Shown here one piece after another: positions 9,160 to 18,424 of a DNA stretch of 64,000 nucleotides. The stretch is taken from the NCBI RefSeq assembly GCF_023016085.1, contig NZ_JALKBF010000001.1, positions 1 through 64,000 of the forward strand. The letters are read 5' to 3'. Each line of letters starts with the position of its first letter. Positions within the stretch are counted from its first letter, which is position 1. Source of the stretch: Aliiroseovarius sp. F47248L. GTDB lineage: Bacteria > Pseudomonadota > Alphaproteobacteria > Rhodobacterales > Rhodobacteraceae. The notes beneath the pieces were generated by a model. It was not told the DNA's origin. It did not search any database and saw nothing but the letters and a program-made list of their open reading frames with translations. Position numbers and translations under genes: made by a program.

Positions 9160-9528
9160 TTATCGCAACAACTCATCCATCAACCCAATCACCTCGAGCA
9201 CTTTGAACGTGGTTGGATCGGCGCGATAAATCATCTCGCCTACGCGGTAATAGCGATAGTTGGGGTCGAGTCGATAGCGGTCATAATCGGTAAAGCGACG
9301 ATACGTGTAATCGTCGATGTAATCGCCAACCCTCGGTTTCACGTGTCCGGGCGGGATGCAGGGCGGGTTCTTCTTGGCAAGGCCAGGAGGGCAACCTTTG
9401 GCAAAGGCACCCATGTTCTTTGCATGACCCTTCCCTTGACCTTGCCCCTTGCCGTTACCGGCAAAGCTGGCCGTTGCCATCAGCGGGACCAAGACGAGAG
9501 CCAAGGCAGTTTTTGTTGCGGTTTTCAT
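9160..9528 (-). CDS. RcnB-like periplasmic protein, 122 aa
   Basis: A signal peptide (MKTATKTALALVLVPLM, cleavage near ATASFA) precedes a Gly/Lys/Gln-rich low-complexity stretch and then CPPGLAKKNPPCIPPGHVK. The C-terminal half has YRRFTDYDRYRLDPNYRYYR, the Tyr/Arg pattern of the RcnB family (nickel/cobalt homeostasis in E. coli). Of two adjacent ATG codons the second is better placed after GGAG. The metal role is by family analogy only. Confidence 0.75.
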   Translation of the reverse strand: MKTATKTALALVLVPLMATASFAGNGKGQGQGKGHAKNMGAFAKGCPPGLAKKNPPCIPPGHVKPRVGDYIDDYTYRRFTDYDRYRLDPNYRYYRVGEMIYRADPTTFKVLEVIGLMDELLR

Positions 9529-9717
9529 CATTCACTCCGTCCATTGTTTGCGCGACCTTGGGTTAAACAACGGCCAGCCAACCTGCGGGTTCCAATCGTG
9601 ATGAAATTGGGCGAGACCGGATTGATATACAATATCACCCGCTGATTTGCCTGCGCGGATTGCGGCTTTCCGCCCGTGTCGGGGTCTGGTTACGCAGAAT
9701 GGCTCCGACAAACGTGC

Positions 9718-10341
9718 TTACTCACCCCACTTATAGTTAAAGCTGACCGACAACCGCTCCTCATCCCCGGTGTTCTGCATCACCTCGTGACGCAGCCAGC
9801 TTTCCCACAGCAGCACGTCGCCCTCGGCGGGGCGTTTGGTGATGAAGCTCTGCAGTTCTTCACGCGCGTTTTTGCGGCGAGGTGGGGCGGCCATCATCAT
9901 GGCGTGGCGGGGGTCTTCATAGCGCAGTGCGCCCGCGCCTTCGGGCAGGGCCAGATAGGTGGTGCCAGAGATCACGGAATGCGGGTGGATATGGGCTGAG
10001 TGATAGCCGCCGGGCGGCAGGATGTTGATCCAGATGTCCTCCAGCACCAATTCGCGTCCATCAAGGTTGAATTCTAGATCCTCAGCAAAGGCCGCAACGT
10101 GCTTGTCCAGGCTTTCGACCAGATCCTTGAAGATCGGGAACCGCCACGGCAGGTCAGTCAGGGATGCGTAGGAGGTATAACCAGGATACCCCTCGGCCTC
10201 GCACCATTCCTGCCCCGCCTCGTCATCCTCGGCGATCGAGTAGCAGCTGTCATAAAGCTCGCCCTGGTCGACCTTCGGGTCAAACTCGGACAGTTGAGCA
10301 TGGTAAAGGCGGGTCACGAAGAGGGAGGATATATTGGGCAT
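9718..10341 (-). CDS. 2OG-Fe(II) oxygenase family protein, 207 aa
   Basis: The start at MPNISSLFVTRLYHAQL is preferred; an upstream in-frame start has an atypical leader. The jelly-roll oxygenase signature is visible: SAHIHPHSVISGTTYLAL holds the proximal His, GALRYEDPRH follows, and DVLLWESWLRHEV supplies the distal His, with an Arg in ERLSVSFNY. This matches the TIGR02466-type putative 2OG-Fe(II) oxygenases common in marine alphaproteobacteria. The substrate is unknown. It lies between the rplB and rpmC blocks. Confidence 0.85.
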   Translation of the reverse strand: MPNISSLFVTRLYHAQLSEFDPKVDQGELYDSCYSIAEDDEAGQEWCEAEGYPGYTSYASLTDLPWRFPIFKDLVESLDKHVAAFAEDLEFNLDGRELVLEDIWINILPPGGYHSAHIHPHSVISGTTYLALPEGAGALRYEDPRHAMMMAAPPRRKNAREELQSFITKRPAEGDVLLWESWLRHEVMQNTGDEERLSVSFNYKWGE

Positions 10342-10402
10342 GGGGCAGGGGTACCGGATTTGTTTGGAAAAGGCGAGCAGTGCTAAGCGCCCATCATCCA
10401 CA

Positions 10403-10534
10403 CTATGTGGAAAAGTAGGTGACTATTCCGATTGCACCTATAACTGCGATGGTGGCAGAAACTGCTTGCAATATACAAAGCGTCTTATCCACCTTGGCTT
10501 CTATTCGTTCCTGACGTTCTAGGACGATTGCCAA
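10403..10534 (-). pseudogene. Possible remnant: membrane-anchored small ORF
   Basis: A TTG-initiated frame gives 43 residues with ERQERIEAKVDKTLCILQ then a hydrophobic segment (SATIAVIGAIGIVTYF). It lacks a ribosome-binding site. It continues in the same frame as the 53-aa gene upstream (10580-10741), separated only by in-frame TAG and TGA codons. The pair may be a decayed single coiled-coil/TM protein, or two tiny genes. Confidence 0.3.
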
Positions 10535-10579
10535 TCAGCGCGATGATGTTCTTGCCTCAATAGCACTGGTCAAAATCGT

Positions 10580-10741
10580 CTAGGGATTTCCTTCATGGTA
10601 AACGGCATCTGTCATGACGCTTTCGTAGGCGCGGATTCCTTGGAATTCGTAAAGATAGTTGGGATCATTTTTATCTAATTCGCGAAAACGTTGCTCCACG
10701 GCTTTTTCGACCTTTTTCATCTCGCTCACTATCTCGGACAT
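10580..10741 (-). CDS. Small hypothetical protein, 53 aa
   Basis: The start MSEIVSEMKKVEKAVEQRF is chosen because AGAAGG lies about 6 bases upstream. The protein is charged and helical (coiled-coil-like first 25 residues) with no membrane segment or Cys. It is not recognised. It is AT-richer than the ribosomal genes around it. Confidence 0.45.
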   Translation of the reverse strand: MSEIVSEMKKVEKAVEQRFRELDKNDPNYLYEFQGIRAYESVMTDAVYHEGNP

Positions 10742-10942
10742 TGTTAGCCTTCTAAGTTGATCATCCTTGCTGACGAACCTTAGGCGCGACAATCATGCTT
10801 CTGCAATACAGTCCAGTCCCGTCGCCGAGATCTATCCGGGTTAGCCAATTTCACTGGCCAATCGAAACTTTCCCTTGCCCCCACCCCCTAACACTCCTAT
10901 AGAGCCACATCTCATGGATTCCGGCGACGGGATTCGTGTGTT

Positions 10943-10948
10943 TTGACA
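10943..10948 (+). promoter_or_regulatory. Candidate -35 element before rpmC
   Basis: A perfect TTGACA lies 74 bases upstream of the rpmC start, in the gap after the minus-strand genes. No good -10 is seen at 16-18 bases, so the promoter call is tentative. A promoter is required because rplP is followed by a terminator and about 1.9 kb of foreign genes. Confidence 0.3.
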
Positions 10949-11021
10949 TTCACCCACCAGACATAGGGTGACCTGCTACAAACTGGGCAGAGCTCTCTGG
11001 TGCAAGGAAAGGAATAGGCGA

Positions 11022-11222
11022 ATGAACGCCAAGGAACTGCGTGATCAGTCTCCTGACCAGCTTCGTGAAAAGCTGGCAGAGCTGAAAAAAGAGGCCTTCA
11101 ACCTGCGTTTCCAGCAGGCAACTGGTGCAATCGAAAACACTGCCCGTATGCGTACAGTACGTCGCGACGCCGCGCGCGTTAAAACCGTATTGAACGAACA
11201 AGCCCGCGCTGCGGCTGAGTAA
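11022..11222 (+). CDS. rpmC: 50S ribosomal protein L29
   Basis: The 66-aa product begins [18 protein letters not shown] and contains [14 protein letters not shown], typical of L29. The start at 11022 is set by AAGGAAAGGAATAGGCGA upstream and by family length. It is the first gene of the third ribosomal block. Confidence 0.97.
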   Translation: MNAKELRDQSPDQLREKLAELKKEAFNLRFQQATGAIENTARMRTVRRDAARVKTVLNEQARAAAE

Positions 11223-11236
11223 GAGGAGCCTGAAGA

Positions 11237-11467
11237 ATGCCCAAACGTATCCTGCAAGGTGTTGTCACCTCGGCCGCCAACGAACAAACCGTCACTGTTT
11301 CAGTTGAACGCCGTTTCAAGCACCCGCTGCTTCAGAAAACCGTTCGTAAGTCGAAGAAATATCGCGCTCACGACGAAAAGAATGCCTTTAAGGCAGGCGA
11401 CACCGTCCGCATCATCGAATGCGCGCCGAAGTCGAAAACCAAACGTTGGGAAGTTTTGGAAGGCTAA
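11237..11467 (+). CDS. rpsQ: 30S ribosomal protein S17
   Basis: The 76-aa product starts [19 protein letters not shown] and has the OB-fold segment [14 protein letters not shown]. It is a primary 16S-binding protein. AAGAGGAG precedes the start. Confidence 0.97.
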   Translation: MPKRILQGVVTSAANEQTVTVSVERRFKHPLLQKTVRKSKKYRAHDEKNAFKAGDTVRIIECAPKSKTKRWEVLEG

Positions 11468-11551
11468 GTTCTGCCTTCCCGGACGACTTAACAAGTCGAA
11501 ACCCTGGGGGTTACGCCACGCATCGGCGCCCCAAAGGTCGGGAGAAACCAC

Positions 11552-11920
11552 ATGATCCAGATGCAAACAAATCTGGATGTAGCTGACAACAGCGGCGCTC
11601 GCCGAGTTCAGTGCATCAAGGTTCTGGGTGGTTCCAAGCGTAAGTACGCATCCGTTGGCGACATTATTGTCGTCTCGGTTAAGGAAGCCATCCCGCGCGG
11701 TCGCGTAAAGAAAGGTGACGTCCGTAAGGCCGTCGTCGTGCGCACCGCCAAGGAAGTCCGTCGTGAAGACGGCACCGCCATCCGCTTCGACCGCAACGCG
11801 GCCGTTATTCTGAACAACAACAACGAGCCTATCGGCACCCGGATCTTCGGCCCGGTTGTTCGCGAACTTCGCGCGAAGAACTTCATGAAGATCATCTCGC
11901 TGGCTCCGGAGGTGCTGTAA
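11552..11920 (+). CDS. rplN: 50S ribosomal protein L14
   Basis: The 122-aa product is the exact usual length. It starts [19 protein letters not shown] and contains [20 protein letters not shown]. An 84-base gap with GC-rich dyads precedes it, unlike the tight spacing elsewhere; in E. coli the spc operon and its S8-controlled leader begin here. Confidence 0.98.
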
Positions 11921-11921
11921 G

Positions 11922-12227
11922 ATGGCTGCTAAGTTGAGAAAAGGCGACAAGGTTGTCGTTCTGGCCGGTAAAGACAAAGGCAAAGAAGGCGAGATCACTT
12001 CGGTTGATCCCAAAGCCGGAAAAGCTGTTGTTGACGGTGTGAACGTTTCCATCCGCCACACCCGTCAGAGTCAGAACAGCCAAGGTGGCCGTATCCCGAA
12101 AGCGATGCCGATCCAACTGTCGAACCTGGCCCTGCTGGACAAGAACGGCAAAGCAACGCGCGTCGGCTTCCGCGAGGAAGACGGCAAGAAAGTGCGTTTT
12201 GCCAAAACCACAGGGGAGACTGTCTGA
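11922..12227 (+). CDS. rplX: 50S ribosomal protein L24
   Basis: The 101-aa product has the KOW motif [17 protein letters not shown] at residues ~7-23. It is an assembly initiator of the 50S subunit. It starts one base after the rplN stop and overlaps rplE by one base. Confidence 0.98.
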   Translation: MAAKLRKGDKVVVLAGKDKGKEGEITSVDPKAGKAVVDGVNVSIRHTRQSQNSQGGRIPKAMPIQLSNLALLDKNGKATRVGFREEDGKKVRFAKTTGETV

Positions 12228-12790
12228 TGCTTGATACTGCAAACTACACCCCCCGTCTGAAAGCCGCTTACAAGGACAGCATCCGTGCCGCCCTGAAAGA
12301 GGAGTTCGGTTACAAGAACGACATGCAGATCCCGCGTCTGGAAAAGATCGTTCTGAACATAGGTTGTGGCGCTGAGGCCGTTAAGGATTCGAAGAAAGCC
12401 AAGTCGGCGGTTGCTGACCTGTCGATCATCGCAGGTCAACAGGCATTGACGACGAAAGCCAAGAAATCCATCGCTGGTTTCCGTGTCCGCGAGGACATGC
12501 CGCTGGGTGCGAAAGTAACCCTGCGCGGCGACCGGATGTATGAATTCCTGGACCGTCTGATCACTATTGCGATGCCCCGTATCCGCGACTTCCGTGGCGT
12601 TTCGGGTAACTCGTTCGACGGCCGTGGCAACTATGCCATGGGCCTGAAAGAGCACATCGTGTTCCCGGAAATCGACTTTGATAAGGTTGATGAGAACTGG
12701 GGCATGGACATCGTGATTGCCACCACCGCGAAAACCGACGCGGAAGCAAAGAGCATGTTGAAGCACTTCAATATGCCCTTCAACAGCTGA
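12227..12790 (+). CDS. rplE: 50S ribosomal protein L5
   Basis: The 187-aa product includes [30 protein letters not shown] and the [16 protein letters not shown] segment. It binds 5S rRNA and contacts P-site tRNA. Confidence 0.98.
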   Translation: MLDTANYTPRLKAAYKDSIRAALKEEFGYKNDMQIPRLEKIVLNIGCGAEAVKDSKKAKSAVADLSIIAGQQALTTKAKKSIAGFRVREDMPLGAKVTLRGDRMYEFLDRLITIAMPRIRDFRGVSGNSFDGRGNYAMGLKEHIVFPEIDFDKVDENWGMDIVIATTAKTDAEAKSMLKHFNMPFNS

Positions 12791-12809
12791 TCCGCGGGAA
12801 GGAATAGAC

Positions 12810-13115
12810 ATGGCTAAAAAAGCAATGATCGAACGCGAGAAGAAGCGTCAGAAGCTGGTGGAAAAATATGCCGCCAAGCGTGCTGCGCTGAAAGAGATCG
12901 CAAACGACGAAAGCAAGACGATGGAAGAGCGTTTCACCGCCCGCCTGAAGCTTGCACAACTGCCGCGCAACAGCTCGGCGACCCGGCTGCACAACCGTTG
13001 CCAGCTGACCGGTCGTCCGCACGCTTACTATCGTAAGCTGAAAGTGTCGCGGATCGCGCTGCGGGATCTTGGGTCGAATGGCCAGATCCCCGGCCTGGTG
13101 AAATCTAGCTGGTAA
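12810..13115 (+). CDS. rpsN: 30S ribosomal protein S14
   Basis: The 101-aa product is the long, zinc-free S14 type: no CxxC motif is present. It contains [36 protein letters not shown] precedes the start. Confidence 0.98.
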   Translation: MAKKAMIEREKKRQKLVEKYAAKRAALKEIANDESKTMEERFTARLKLAQLPRNSSATRLHNRCQLTGRPHAYYRKLKVSRIALRDLGSNGQIPGLVKSSW

Positions 13116-13128
13116 GGGAGAGACAGAT

Positions 13129-13521
13129 ATGAACGATCCTATCGGCGATATGCTCACCCGTATCCGCAACTCGCAAATGCGCGGCAAATCGGTTGTTTCG
13201 ACACCGGCTTCCAAGCTGCGTGCTTGGGTTCTGGATGTTTTGGCTGACGAAGGCTACATCCGCGGTTACGAAACTGGCACTGACGAGCGTGGGCACCCCA
13301 CCCTCGAAATCAGCCTCAAATACTTCGACGGTGTTCCGGTGATCCGCGAACTCCAGCGGGTTTCGACCCCTGGCCGTCGCGTCTATATGGGCGTGAAAGA
13401 CATCCCGCAGGTCCGTCAGGGCCTTGGCGTTTCGATTGTCTCGACCCCCAAAGGCGTCATGTCCGATGCAAACGCTCGCAGCCAGAATGTTGGTGGCGAA
13501 GTGCTTTGCACCGTATTCTAA
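13129..13521 (+). CDS. rpsH: 30S ribosomal protein S8
   Basis: The 130-aa product starts [17 protein letters not shown] and ends with [11 protein letters not shown], the conserved S8 tail. It binds 16S helix 21. In E. coli it represses the spc operon. Confidence 0.98.
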   Translation: MNDPIGDMLTRIRNSQMRGKSVVSTPASKLRAWVLDVLADEGYIRGYETGTDERGHPTLEISLKYFDGVPVIRELQRVSTPGRRVYMGVKDIPQVRQGLGVSIVSTPKGVMSDANARSQNVGGEVLCTVF

Positions 13522-13533
13522 GGAGGCCTTCGA

Positions 13534-14067
13534 ATGTCTCGTATTGGTAAAAAACCGGTCGAGCTGCCCGCTGGCGTAACAGTTACGCAGTCGGGTCAGA
13601 CCGTAGAAGTAAAGGGCCCGAAAGGCGTCCTTAGCTTCACCGCAACCGATGATGTCACCATCACCGTTGAAGACAACCAACTTAACGTCGAGCCGCGTGG
13701 CAAGTCCAAGCGCGCCCGTCAACAGTGGGGCATGAGCCGCACAGTGGTTGCCAACATGGTCACCGGTGTCACCGACGGTTTCAAGAAAGAGCTGGAAATC
13801 AACGGTGTTGGTTATCGTGCTCAGATGCAGGGCAACGTCCTGAAACTGAACCTCGGCCTGTCGCATGACGTTGATTTCGTTGCACCGGAGGGCGTCACCG
13901 TGACCGCTCCGAAGCAAACCGAAATCGTCGTTGAAGGCATCGATCCACAACTCGTCGGACAAGTCGCGGCCAATATCCGCGCATGGCGCAAGCCCGAGCC
14001 TTATAAAGGCAAGGGTATCAAATACAAAGACGAGTATATCTTCCGCAAGGAAGGTAAGAAGAAGTAA
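13534..14067 (+). CDS. rplF: 50S ribosomal protein L6
   Basis: The 177-aa product starts [15 protein letters not shown] and ends with [19 protein letters not shown], the family's 23S-binding tail. AAGGAGG precedes the start. Confidence 0.98.
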   Translation: MSRIGKKPVELPAGVTVTQSGQTVEVKGPKGVLSFTATDDVTITVEDNQLNVEPRGKSKRARQQWGMSRTVVANMVTGVTDGFKKELEINGVGYRAQMQGNVLKLNLGLSHDVDFVAPEGVTVTAPKQTEIVVEGIDPQLVGQVAANIRAWRKPEPYKGKGIKYKDEYIFRKEGKKK

Positions 14068-14078
14068 GGACCAGACAG

Positions 14079-14438
14079 ATGGCAAACAGCAAACGGACCC
14101 TGTTCCTCAAGCGCCGCCTGCGCGTCCGGAACAGCCTGCGCAAGCACAATGTAGGCAAGATGCGCCTGTCGGTGCACCGCTCGAACAAGAACATCAGCGC
14201 ACAGCTGATCGACGATGTGAATGGCGTCACCCTGGCTTCGGCTTCTTCGTTGGAGAAGGATTTGGGCGTGGTTGGCAAAAACAACATCGATGCAGCCAGC
14301 AAAGTGGGTGCAGCGATCGCAGAACGTGCCAAGAAAGCTGGCGTCGAAGAATGCTATTTCGACCGCGGCGGCTTCCTGTACCACGGCAAAGTGAAGGCTC
14401 TGGCCGACGCTGCGCGCGAAGGTGGCCTGAAGTTCTAA
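14079..14438 (+). CDS. rplR: 50S ribosomal protein L18
   Basis: The 119-aa product has [18 protein letters not shown] and a C-terminal [20 protein letters not shown], both typical of L18. It binds 5S rRNA with L5. Confidence 0.98.
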   Translation: MANSKRTLFLKRRLRVRNSLRKHNVGKMRLSVHRSNKNISAQLIDDVNGVTLASASSLEKDLGVVGKNNIDAASKVGAAIAERAKKAGVEECYFDRGGFLYHGKVKALADAAREGGLKF

Positions 14439-14558
14439 GTGAACTGAGAGGGGCGTCGGACCTGATCCGCTGCCCCTCCGATGATCCGGGGGTACATTTC
14501 GTGCCCACCAGGATTGAGACTAACGGCGCACAGCGCGCCACCATGAAAGGAATGCCTG

Positions 14559-15128
14559 ATGGCAGAACGTGAGAACCGCCGGAACCGTCGCGACCGCGAC
14601 GAAACTCCGGAATTTGCTGATCGTCTGGTCGCGATCAACCGTGTGTCGAAAACCGTGAAGGGTGGTAAGCGCTTTGGTTTCGCCGCTCTTGTCGTAGTTG
14701 GCGACCAAAAAGGCCGTGTTGGCTTTGGCAAAGGTAAAGCGAAAGAGGTCCCCGAGGCCATTCGCAAAGCCACCGAGCAAGCCAAGCGTCAAATGATCCG
14801 CGTGCCGCTGCGCGAAGGCCGCACCCTGCACCACGACATCGAAGGTCGTCATGGCGCTGGTAAAGTGGTGATGCGGACCGCTCCGGAAGGTACTGGTATT
14901 ATTGCTGGTGGTCCGATGCGTGCCGTGTTCGAAATGCTGGGCATCAAAGACGTCGTGTCGAAGTCGATCGGTTCGCAGAACCCATACAACATGATCCGCG
15001 CCACCATCGACGGCCTGAACAAAGAGGCCAGCCCCCGCATGATCGCCCAACGTCGCGGCAAGAAAGTCGCCGACATTCTGGGCGCTAAATCTGAAGCTCC
15101 GGCAGACGCCGAAGCTGCAGACGCGTAA
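14559..15128 (+). CDS. rpsE: 30S ribosomal protein S5
   Basis: The 189-aa product contains [20 protein letters not shown] and [18 protein letters not shown]. It is somewhat longer than the E. coli protein because of an acidic, Ala-rich tail. A 120-base gap with a GAGGGGC...GCCCCTC hairpin (about 14448-14477) precedes it. Confidence 0.98.
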   Translation: MAERENRRNRRDRDETPEFADRLVAINRVSKTVKGGKRFGFAALVVVGDQKGRVGFGKGKAKEVPEAIRKATEQAKRQMIRVPLREGRTLHHDIEGRHGAGKVVMRTAPEGTGIIAGGPMRAVFEMLGIKDVVSKSIGSQNPYNMIRATIDGLNKEASPRMIAQRRGKKVADILGAKSEAPADAEAADA

Positions 15129-15140
15129 GGAGACTGATCC

Positions 15141-15329
15141 ATGGCTAAAACCATCGTCGTCAAGCAGATCGGTTCCCCGATCCGCCGCCCCGCCAAACAG
15201 CGCCAAACGTTGATCGGCTTGGGTCTGAACAAGATGCACAAAACTCGCGAACTCGAAGACACCCCTGCCGTGCGCGGCATGGTCTCGTCGATCTCGCACA
15301 TGGTTGAGATCATCGAAGAGAAGGGCTGA
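15141..15329 (+). CDS. rpmD: 50S ribosomal protein L30
   Basis: The 62-aa product contains [18 protein letters not shown] and [15 protein letters not shown], characteristic of bacterial L30. It ends the third block just before a terminator. Confidence 0.97.
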   Translation: MAKTIVVKQIGSPIRRPAKQRQTLIGLGLNKMHKTRELEDTPAVRGMVSSISHMVEIIEEKG

Positions 15330-15357
15330 GTTCAGCCGCTTTCTTGAAGATTTGAAG

Positions 15358-15388
15358 CACCCCGGTCAGAAATGGCTGGGGTGTTTTC
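15358..15388 (+). terminator. Terminator after rpmD
   Basis: CACCCC pairs with GGGGTG, with weaker inner pairing (GGTC..GGCT), followed by TTTT. It may also serve the converging minus-strand gene. Confidence 0.8.
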
Positions 15389-15888
15389 TATTCAGCACCT
15401 ATCAACTCTGTCTCTAGAGTTCTAAGTTGATGTCGCCACCAGTAAACGGCTTCTCTGAATTTATGTAGTTTTTGATAGACAATGGGTTCCACCACATATT
15501 CTTCGGGCTCGAGGTACGGGCCGAGAATAAATCCCAGTTCAAATTCTTTGAGAATGTTGTTTCGTTCTTTTTCGATGAACTCAAAAAACACCCAATTCCG
15601 GTCCTTATCAGCTTTCCATGATTTCCACCGGCGATCTATTGTTGCCGCCCGATCATCAGAGCTTTCACAATCAATTTTTGCAAGCACATGCCCGGTCGCG
15701 CGCAGGAGGCTCAATCCAGCCACCCATTTGATTTTCCAGTGGCCCCAGCGAGGTTCTACTTCGGAGTGCTGAAAATCGAACAAAAGGTCAACACAGAGGT
15801 CGTAGGGGCGCCATGCCTTCAGCGTTCTTGCGCTTTCGGATGACGTGAATATGTCTCCAGTTATGTGGGAATGGTTGTAGTTGGCCAT
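15388..15888 (-). CDS. Hypothetical protein, 166 aa
   Basis: The start at MANYNHSHITGDIF is chosen as the first plausible ATG; the ribosome-binding site is weak (GGGA). The protein is rich in Trp and charged residues (RWGHWKIKW, RRWKSWKADKDRNW, YWWRHQLRTLE). It has no signal peptide or clear membrane segment. The gene is AT-rich relative to the ribosomal genes, lies between rpmD and rplO, and probably arrived by transfer. Not recognised. Confidence 0.6.
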   Translation of the reverse strand: MANYNHSHITGDIFTSSESARTLKAWRPYDLCVDLLFDFQHSEVEPRWGHWKIKWVAGLSLLRATGHVLAKIDCESSDDRAATIDRRWKSWKADKDRNWVFFEFIEKERNNILKEFELGFILGPYLEPEEYVVEPIVYQKLHKFREAVYWWRHQLRTLETELIGAE

Positions 15889-16190
15889 ATTAATTTCCCG
15901 TAGTAGTGGGCAGTTACATGCAAATCTTTCACTGGCATCCACGCGGGTACGGACATTAGCTTAAGATCATGGGCAATGTATCCGACGCTCTCCGCCGCGA
16001 AAATGGTGGACTTCAGACTTAATTGAGCGCTTTACGTCCATCCAGGGTCAGGCACTGCCCTCTGTTGCGTACTCTTTCACATCAACCCATGCATTCCCCG
16101 CAACGCGGGGTTTCGGATTCAACTGTGGTCCCCTCCGCGCACACCTCCTATCAGGGCGCGAACACATCACCCCCGTTTAGGACCACAGAC
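15889..16190 (+). other. Gene-free region upstream of small protein
   Basis: No gene is supported in these 302 bases. A short CCCCGC-AA-GCGGGG hairpin followed by TTT lies at about 16097-16113 and could be a weak terminator. CTGTGGTCC at 16123-16131 pairs with GGACCACAG at 16180-16188, over the ribosome-binding site of the next small gene. Confidence 0.4.
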
Positions 16191-16334
16191 ATGAACGCCC
16201 TCGTTACCCCCGTCGCCCCGCTGGCCAATGCCATCGCCGAGGTGATTACCGCCGTCCAATCGGCCACGCATCGTTTCCTGACCTCGGACTGCGTTCCGAC
16301 CTGGACCGAGTATCTGCGCGGCTGCAACAAGTAA
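16191..16334 (+). CDS. Small protein, 47 aa, unknown
   Basis: The frame MNALVTPVAPLANAIAEVI to the end (WTEYLRGCNK) uses almost only G/C third positions and favoured codons of this genome (GCC, ATC, CTG, ACC), which supports real coding. AGGA lies 8 bases before the ATG, inside an arm of an inverted repeat. The product is helical with two Cys near the C-terminus. It lies between rpmD and rplO. Not recognised. Confidence 0.55.
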   Translation: MNALVTPVAPLANAIAEVITAVQSATHRFLTSDCVPTWTEYLRGCNK

Positions 16335-16493
16335 CGTCCGCCAACAGCGCATCGCGATGGACGCCAGACTTGCGCGGAGCGCGACGAGGGTCTATACGCC
16401 CCCGGTGGCGTGTTGCGCCACAGAATCAAAATCAAGAAAAGCCGTGTTTGGCCCCTTCCGCTTCGTGGGTCAGTTCCGGCAAGGAGAAGCGAA

Positions 16494-16964
16494 ATGAAAT
16501 TGAATGAACTGCGCGACAATCCTGGCGCAACCAAACCCCGTAAACGCGTTGGTCGTGGTCCCGGCTCGGGCATGGGTAAGACCGGTGGTCGCGGTATCAA
16601 GGGTCAGAAATCGCGTTCGGGCGTTGCCATCAAGGGTTTTGAAGGCGGGCAAATGCCCATCTATCAACGTCTGCCCAAGCGTGGATTCAACAAGCCGAAC
16701 CGCAAAAAGTTCGCTGTTATCAACCTGGGCCTGATCCAGAAATTCATCGACGAGAAGAAGCTGGACGCCAAAGACATAACCGAAGACACGTTGGTTGCTT
16801 CGGGTCTGGTGCGTCGCAAGCTGGACGGTGTGCGCGTTCTGGCCAAAGGCGAGATTACCGCCAAAGCCGCAATCACTGTTACCGGTGCGTCGAAGTCGGC
16901 TGTTGAAGCTGTTGAAAAAGCTGGCGGTAAATTGACCGTCGCTGCTCCGGCTGCAGCTGAATAA
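16494..16964 (+). CDS. rplO: 50S ribosomal protein L15
   Basis: The 156-aa product starts [18 protein letters not shown] and has [20 protein letters not shown], diagnostic of L15. The start follows AAGGAGAAGCGAA. It begins a block with secY and adk, separated from rpmD by about 1.1 kb of other genes. Confidence 0.98.
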   Translation: MKLNELRDNPGATKPRKRVGRGPGSGMGKTGGRGIKGQKSRSGVAIKGFEGGQMPIYQRLPKRGFNKPNRKKFAVINLGLIQKFIDEKKLDAKDITEDTLVASGLVRRKLDGVRVLAKGEITAKAAITVTGASKSAVEAVEKAGGKLTVAAPAAAE

Positions 16965-17017
16965 GACCTTGTGAGGGGCGACGCTGCCCCTTACATATCT
17001 TGCTATGTTTTCAAGCG

Positions 17018-17050
17018 CCGCCGGAGCCGGGAACGGTCCGGCGGTGTTTT
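17018..17050 (+). terminator. Terminator-like hairpin before secY
   Basis: CCGCCGGA and TCCGGCGG form a perfect 8-bp stem around 11 bases, followed by TGTTTT. It lies between rplO and secY, 18 bases before the secY start, so it may attenuate secY relative to rplO. Confidence 0.55.
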
Positions 17051-17068
17051 ACTTGACGAGGGGGCCTT

Positions 17069-18424
17069 ATGGCATCTGCAGCAGAACAAATGGCCGCAAA
17101 CATGAGCTGGGGCGCCTTTGGTAAGGCGACCGAGCTGCGTCAGCGGATTTTCTTCACGATCGGGCTTCTGATCATTTACCGCCTTGGCACCTATATTCCC
17201 ATTCCGGGAATCGACGGCACGGCCCTGCGCGAGTTTATGGATCAGGCACAATCCGGCATCGCGGGCGTGCTTGGCATGTTCACCGGTGGCGCGCTGAGCC
17301 GCATGGGTGTGTTCGCCCTTGGTATCATGCCCTATATCTCGGCTTCGATCATCGTGCAGCTTCTGTCTTCTATGTGGGAGCCGTTGAAGCAACTGAAGAA
17401 AGAAGGCGAGCAAGGCCGCAAGAAGATCAACCAATACACGCGCTATGGCACTGTTCTGCTGGCTACGGGACAGGCGTTTGCACTGTCAAACAGCTTGCAG
17501 GCTGGCGACCTTGTTACCAACCCCGGTGGGTTCTTCATTGCTGCCTGCGTGATCACCCTTGTCGGTGGCACCATGTTCCTGATGTGGCTGGGCGAGCAGA
17601 TCACTGCACGCGGGATCGGAAACGGAATCTCGCTGATCATCTTCGTCGGCATCGTGGCCGAGATCCCGGCGGCTTTGGCACAGTTCCTGGCTTCAGGCCG
17701 GTCTGGCGCAATCAGCCCGGCCGTGATCATTGGTGTACTGGTGATGATTGTCGCCGTAATTGCCTTCGTTGTATTCATGGAACGCGCGCTGCGCAAAATC
17801 CACATTCAATATCCCCGCCGTCAGGTGGGCATGAAAGTCTATGACGGTGGTTCGTCGCACCTGCCGATCAAGGTGAACCCCGCCGGCGTTATCCCGGCTA
17901 TTTTTGCTTCGGCACTTCTGCTGCTCCCGACGACGATCTCGACCTTCTCTTCGGGGCAGGCGGGTCCGGTCATGTCGGTCATTCTGGCTTATTTCGGGCC
18001 AGGTCAACCGCTGTATCTGCTGTTCTTTACGGCCATGATCGTGTTCTTCACCTTCTTCTACACCCGCGAAGTGGCGTTCAAGACGGATGAGGTCGCCGAC
18101 AACCTGAAAAACCAGAACGGTTTTGTACCTGGCATCCGCCCTGGCAAGAAAACGGCCGAGTACCTTGATTACGTCGTCGTGCGTTTGTTGGTACTTGGGT
18201 CGGGCTATCTGGCCGCCGTCTGTCTGCTGCCCGAGATTCTGCGCAGCCAATTGGCCATTCCGTTTTACTTTGGCGGAACGTCGGTTCTGATCGTTGTGTC
18301 GGTGACGATGGACACGATCCAACAGGTTCAGTCGCATCTGCTGGCGCACCAGTATGAGGGTTTGATCGAGAAGTCGCAGCTGCGCGGTAAAAAACGCTCG
18401 AAGAAGGCTCCGTCGCGTCGATGA
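17069..18424 (+). CDS. secY: Preprotein translocase subunit SecY
   Basis: The 451-aa protein has ten membrane segments. It shows the SecY features [31 protein letters not shown] and the cytoplasmic loop [19 protein letters not shown]. It forms the Sec channel with SecE and SecG. The C-terminal end is highly basic. Its stop overlaps the adk start as ATGA. Confidence 0.98.
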   Translation: MASAAEQMAANMSWGAFGKATELRQRIFFTIGLLIIYRLGTYIPIPGIDGTALREFMDQAQSGIAGVLGMFTGGALSRMGVFALGIMPYISASIIVQLLSSMWEPLKQLKKEGEQGRKKINQYTRYGTVLLATGQAFALSNSLQAGDLVTNPGGFFIAACVITLVGGTMFLMWLGEQITARGIGNGISLIIFVGIVAEIPAALAQFLASGRSGAISPAVIIGVLVMIVAVIAFVVFMERALRKIHIQYPRRQVGMKVYDGGSSHLPIKVNPAGVIPAIFASALLLLPTTISTFSSGQAGPVMSVILAYFGPGQPLYLLFFTAMIVFFTFFYTREVAFKTDEVADNLKNQNGFVPGIRPGKKTAEYLDYVVVRLLVLGSGYLAAVCLLPEILRSQLAIPFYFGGTSVLIVVSVTMDTIQQVQSHLLAHQYEGLIEKSQLRGKKRSKKAPSRR

